Assembly: GCA_902762335.1 (NCBI GenBank)
Contig: CACWNZ010000005.1
Coordinates: 1 to 16,533 of the forward strand
Length of the DNA: 16,533 nucleotides
Source: an uncultured Ruminococcus sp.
GTDB taxonomy: Bacteria > Bacillota > Clostridia > Oscillospirales > Acutalibacteraceae
Reading direction: 5' to 3'
In this document: piece after piece, positions 13,690 through 16,533 of the stretch
How the letters are laid out: each line of letters opens with the position of its first letter
How positions within the stretch are numbered: position 1 is the first letter of the stretch
Made by a program: the position numbers and the translations under genes
Notes under the pieces: model-generated
Told to the model about the DNA's origin: nothing
Databases searched by the model: none
The model's input: only the letters and a program-made list of their open reading frames with translations

Positions 13690-16281
13690 TCAGAACGGGA
13701 GACAGCTTGTAGAGGGGAAATTATGCTTATTGTTTCTTCCGTCCGCAGTGTAGTCGTTATAGAGGAACATTTCAAGCTCGTCTACACGCCTGTAGAGAAG
13801 TCCCCAATAGCAGTTGCCGCCTGCATGATGATAAGCGAGCATTTCTTTTATAAGGGCGTTTCTGTTTACGTTGTTGAGGTCACGCCCGTAGCCAGAGCTG
13901 CTGCCCGATGACGAGAGGTTAAGGTACGTTCCGCTGCAGTAGCCGGTTTTGCCGCTGCTCGTCTTTACCTTGTACCATACGCTGTTATATTTCTCCGTGC
14001 TTACAAGAGAGACTCTCTCATTATAGCCGAGCACGGTAATAACACCTGCGCTTGTGGTAGCAGCATTCCTGAGATTAAGACCCGCCGTTGCGGTGACCGT
14101 ACCGATAACGCTGCCGTTTCCTCTTTCGGTCACTGAGCCCCAGGAATTGAGGAGAATGTTCTTAAGGTCTGACGAGCTTGTCCAACCCGTGCCGAGATTG
14201 TAGGAGAAGGAGACGATAGCATCGAACTGCTGCTGATTGAAGCGGACGTTGTTATTTATGAGCATATTGTTTACACTGCTCGTAAATACTCCGTCATTTA
14301 CAGACTTGACAAGAAGCGCGTAGGCTTCGTTCCTTGTAAGGTGATCGTAGAAGCATTCACCCTCCCATACTACCTGACCATGACCGAGAGTAGGCACGTT
14401 ATAGGCGAGGGTATCGTAGGTTATGCTTGATACGAAGCCTTCCTTATCTGCGATGAACTTTATCAGCTCATCGCTTGCGCGCAGTCTGCTGAGTCCCGTT
14501 TCGGATGAATTGGTCTTGTTTGTGATATATATATCGCACTTGCCGTCGTTGCAGGTGCTCCATACTCCGTTATACTTTGAATAAGCCTTTACCTCAAAGG
14601 TACCTGCTTCCTTGGGGGTGTAGTAGCCCTTCCAGACGTAGGTAGTGCCGTCAACGGTCTTGCTCGTTGCGGAAACCGTAGTAACGTTGGGACCGTCCTT
14701 TACCGTAAAGTAAACGTCCGTGCGCTTTTTATCGGTAACAGCCACAAGAGCGACCTTGGAGCTGAGCGTAGCCGAGTTAGGCGAGGAATAAGCGAACTTA
14801 ACGGGCGCGGCTTCCTTTACGTTTACAACGCAGATAGCCTTCTGACCGTATGCGTTCTCGTAGGATATGGCGACTTGCCCTGCCTTCTTCGTGCGGATAA
14901 AGCCGTCCCATACGGTAGCTATATCAGAGTTGCTGGTCTTCCAGGTTTTGCCGTTGTAGCCCTTTATGTAGATAGTCTTTCCTGCGGTGGTAACTGCGCT
15001 GTAGCGTGAAAGCGTAACGTTGCCCTGCGCTGCCGCGGTAACGGTCACCGTACACTTCTGCTTTGAAGCGCCCGTCTCGTCGGTCGCCGTAATGACCGCC
15101 GTACCCGGGCGCAGACCGCTTACAACGCCGTTATATACGCCCGCTACGCTCGTGTCGCTGCTCTTCCACGTCACCTTTGTAGATGCGGGATCCTTATAAA
15201 TGCCTATAATCCCTGCCGAGCCTGCGGCTACGGTTATAGAGCTCTGCTTGAGAGCTATGCTGCCCGGGGGAACGACCGTTACCTTGCAGCTTCTTGTTAC
15301 GAGTCCCGTGCTGTCGTATGCGGTAATGGTTGCCGTTCCGCCGCCCACTGCCTTTACCTTGCCGTTTTCATCGACCGAAGCGACAGATTTGTTTGACGAT
15401 CTGAAGTAGATCTTGCCGCCCTCAGGCAGAGTTCTGGAAACAAGCGTAAAGCTCTCACCCTGCTTGAGCTTCTTTGTTGAATCGCTGAGGAAAATAAAAC
15501 GGTAATCCGTCTTTTTTACCGTCACCTTGCAGGTAAGACTCCTGTTGGTGTTGGTATCCGTAGCTGTGATGATCGCCGTACCCGGCGCTACGCCCTTTAC
15601 AAAACCCGAATCTACAGAAGCGACCTTCGGGTCGGACGAGGTCCATTTTATGCTCCCGCTGTTGCCCGTGATCGTAAGGGTGATCTTTCTGCCCTTGGGC
15701 AGACCGTAGGTGGTGTTTGAAATAGTGAAGGGCTTTACCGTCGCAGCCGCCGTGACCGTGCTGTCGGTAATGAAGTTTGCATAGTCTGTGCAGAGATAGC
15801 CCGTCTGTCCCGTGCTGTCCTTTACCTTAGCCCACGTTGAGTTTGCGAAGGCGATTATATCGAGCCTTGTTGAAGGAGCGAAGGTTTTTAGAATGGTGTA
15901 GGACGTATCGGGTCCCGTGCGGAAATTGACATAGGCGGTAGTCGTGCAGTCGGTGAGTATATCAAGACTGCCCGATGCTATATAGCCCGATGACCCGTCG
16001 GGAAGCTGTACCTTGAGCCATTCTCCGTTTGACCTGTCGGTCACCGTAACGTAGGTCGCCGCCGCGACGTTCTTCGTGACGGAATACTGCGAGCCGGCTC
16101 CTCCTCTCAGACCTGTCGAAGCCGTTGTTTTAGCTATTATCGCGGATTCGGCTCTTACCGATATCGACGTCATCGGAAGCAGCGCAATTATAAGGGCGAT
16201 AACACATAACAGGGCAGCGGCTGCCCTCAACGAATGTGTTTTTGTCGAATTTTCAGCTTTGTGTTCCATGTCCGAAGCCAC
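13690..16281 (-). CDS. secreted modular lysozyme: SH3b2-BIG2x4-GH24 with inserted SH3b
   Basis: The 863-residue protein has a signal peptide (cleavage near residue 44, VRA-ES). Two bacterial SH3 domains follow (about 46-108 and 113-172), then four BIG2 Ig-like repeats (about 183-256, 260-337, 340-415, 420-488), each with the W/F-x-SS-NxSVA-type core and a C-terminal cysteine strand. A further Ig-like module (about 492-588) precedes a GH24 (T4-type) lysozyme domain. Candidate catalytic residues are E614 (DKEGF), D623 (TYDT) and T631 (PTLGHG). The GH24 helix SFSYNLGTGW lies at 691-700. A third SH3b (about 724-789) then intervenes, and the C-terminal GH24 segment appears at 808-840 (KEMLAYHHAGG...GLLYRRVDELEMF). 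It should cleave peptidoglycan at or outside the cell wall. The start is GTG at 16281 behind AAAGG; an ATG four codons on lacks a ribosome site. There is no LPXTG motif. Confidence 0.9.
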   Translation of the reverse strand: MASDMEHKAENSTKTHSLRAAAALLCVIALIIALLPMTSISVRAESAIIAKTTASTGLRGGAGSQYSVTKNVAAATYVTVTDRSNGEWLKVQLPDGSSGYIASGSLDILTDCTTTAYVNFRTGPDTSYTILKTFAPSTRLDIIAFANSTWAKVKDSTGQTGYLCTDYANFITDSTVTAAATVKPFTISNTTYGLPKGRKITLTITGNSGSIKWTSSDPKVASVDSGFVKGVAPGTAIITATDTNTNRSLTCKVTVKKTDYRFIFLSDSTKKLKQGESFTLVSRTLPEGGKIYFRSSNKSVASVDENGKVKAVGGGTATITAYDSTGLVTRSCKVTVVPPGSIALKQSSITVAAGSAGIIGIYKDPASTKVTWKSSDTSVAGVYNGVVSGLRPGTAVITATDETGASKQKCTVTVTAAAQGNVTLSRYSAVTTAGKTIYIKGYNGKTWKTSNSDIATVWDGFIRTKKAGQVAISYENAYGQKAICVVNVKEAAPVKFAYSSPNSATLSSKVALVAVTDKKRTDVYFTVKDGPNVTTVSATSKTVDGTTYVWKGYYTPKEAGTFEVKAYSKYNGVWSTCNDGKCDIYITNKTNSSETGLSRLRASDELIKFIADKEGFVSSITYDTLAYNVPTLGHGQVVWEGECFYDHLTRNEAYALLVKSVNDGVFTSSVNNMLINNNVRFNQQQFDAIVSFSYNLGTGWTSSSDLKNILLNSWGSVTERGNGSVIGTVTATAGLNLRNAATTSAGVITVLGYNERVSLVSTEKYNSVWYKVKTSSGKTGYCSGTYLNLSSSGSSSGYGRDLNNVNRNALIKEMLAYHHAGGNCYWGLLYRRVDELEMFLYNDYTADGRNNKHNFPSTSCLPF

Positions 16282-16321
16282 ACTACCTTTCTTTTTATTA
16301 CAAATATTTACAGAGTTGTTA

Positions 16322-16344
16322 CCGATTTGACCTTATTAAATCGG
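16322..16344 (-). promoter_or_regulatory. hairpin in the lysozyme 5' leader
   Basis: CCGATTT (16322-16328) and AAATCGG (16338-16344) form a 7-bp stem with a 9-base loop within the predicted untranslated leader, about 40 bases before the GTG. It has no T tract after it on the minus strand, so it is more likely a stability element or protein site than an attenuator. Confidence 0.4.
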
Positions 16345-16356
16345 CAGATTATCATT

Positions 16357-16385
16357 ATTATATCTTAATCCGTACTCATAATCAA
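16357..16385 (-). promoter_or_regulatory. promoter of the lysozyme gene
   Basis: TTGATT (16385-16380) and TATAAT (16362-16357) are separated by 17 bases on the minus strand. The predicted start near 16350 gives a leader of roughly 70 bases. It uses the same -35/-10 pair and spacing as the CNNM/CBS gene promoter. Confidence 0.82.
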
Positions 16386-16391
16386 TCGGCA

Positions 16392-16424
16392 TTATGTCTA
16401 AATTGACATAACTATTTATGACAT
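16392..16424. promoter_or_regulatory. candidate operator upstream of the lysozyme promoter
   Basis: TTATGTC (16392-16398) and GACATAA (16405-16411) form a perfect inverted repeat with a 6-base spacer, centred about 51 bases upstream of the predicted start. The half-sites recur together as TTATGACAT (16416-16424). Position and symmetry fit a dimeric activator or repressor site. No matching regulator is identified. Confidence 0.4.
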
Positions 16425-16428
16425 GGTA

Positions 16429-16446
16429 ACAATTATTACAATTATT
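16429..16446. repeat. short tandem repeat (two 9-mers)
   Basis: ACAATTATT occurs twice in tandem (16429-16437, 16438-16446), followed by ACAT. A 12-base palindrome AATTTATAAATT lies further on at 16476-16487. Both lie in the AT-rich upstream region of the lysozyme gene, which otherwise (16447-16533) shows no gene up to the window edge. Confidence 0.6.
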
Positions 16447-16533
16447 ACATCTATTTATGATGAATTTGCTAAAAAAATTTATAAATTGTCTGTTTTGGTA
16501 ACTAATATATCATAGTCCCTGCCTTGGCGGAGA

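Noticed and set aside
13566..13775. Minus-strand frame overlapping the lysozyme terminator
   Set aside because: It crosses the lysozyme 3' end and its terminator and has no ribosome site or recognisable product.
16429..16446. Tandem 9-mers as a possible CRISPR remnant
   Set aside because: The units are directly adjacent with no spacers and are far too short; no cas gene is present.

Overview
The window looks like a chromosomal segment of a low-to-mid GC Gram-positive anaerobe, most probably a Ruminococcus-like member of the Oscillospiraceae/Clostridia. This rests on strong AGGAGG-type ribosome binding sites, TTGAnn/TATAAT promoters, secreted SH3b/BIG2 proteins, a TPM/zinc-ribbon gene pair, a WYL regulator and Firmicutes-style ABC genes. 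Genus assignment is inference; no rRNA, tRNA, phage or transposase gene is visible.

Layout. Positions 1-421 hold a GC-rich intergenic element in two near-identical copies, the second ending just before a well-formed promoter. A five-gene plus-strand operon follows (422-6064): an exodeoxyribonuclease III-type AP endonuclease, then a complete ABC transporter of the GldA/GldF/GldG type (ATPase, six-helix permease, membrane-anchored GldG-like auxiliary protein) and a membrane-anchored DUF4340 protein. It converges on a minus-strand CNNM/CBS/CorC membrane protein (6127-7497). That gene diverges from a plus-strand asparaginase-like gene (7631-8638), which converges on a WYL-domain regulator (8698-9738, minus).

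From there to the right edge every gene is on the minus strand: a two-gene operon encoding a zinc-ribbon membrane protein and a secreted TPM-domain protein (9975-12766, 4-base overlap), a 72-residue small protein resembling RiPP leader-like domains (12979-13197), and an 863-residue secreted modular lysozyme (13690-16281). These minus-strand units have their own recognisable promoters and intrinsic terminators.

How the genes may work together. Most products act at the envelope: the GldAFG/DUF4340 transporter, the CNNM/CBS transporter-like protein, the TPM/zinc-ribbon pair and the lysozyme. The segment is largely housekeeping or envelope biology. The least expected signals are the GH24 lysozyme domain apparently interrupted by an SH3b domain, the repeated GC-rich promoter-proximal element (with a possible degenerate relative upstream of the zinc-ribbon gene), inverted repeats overlapping or just upstream of two promoters, and a leader-peptide-like protein with no RiPP enzymes nearby.
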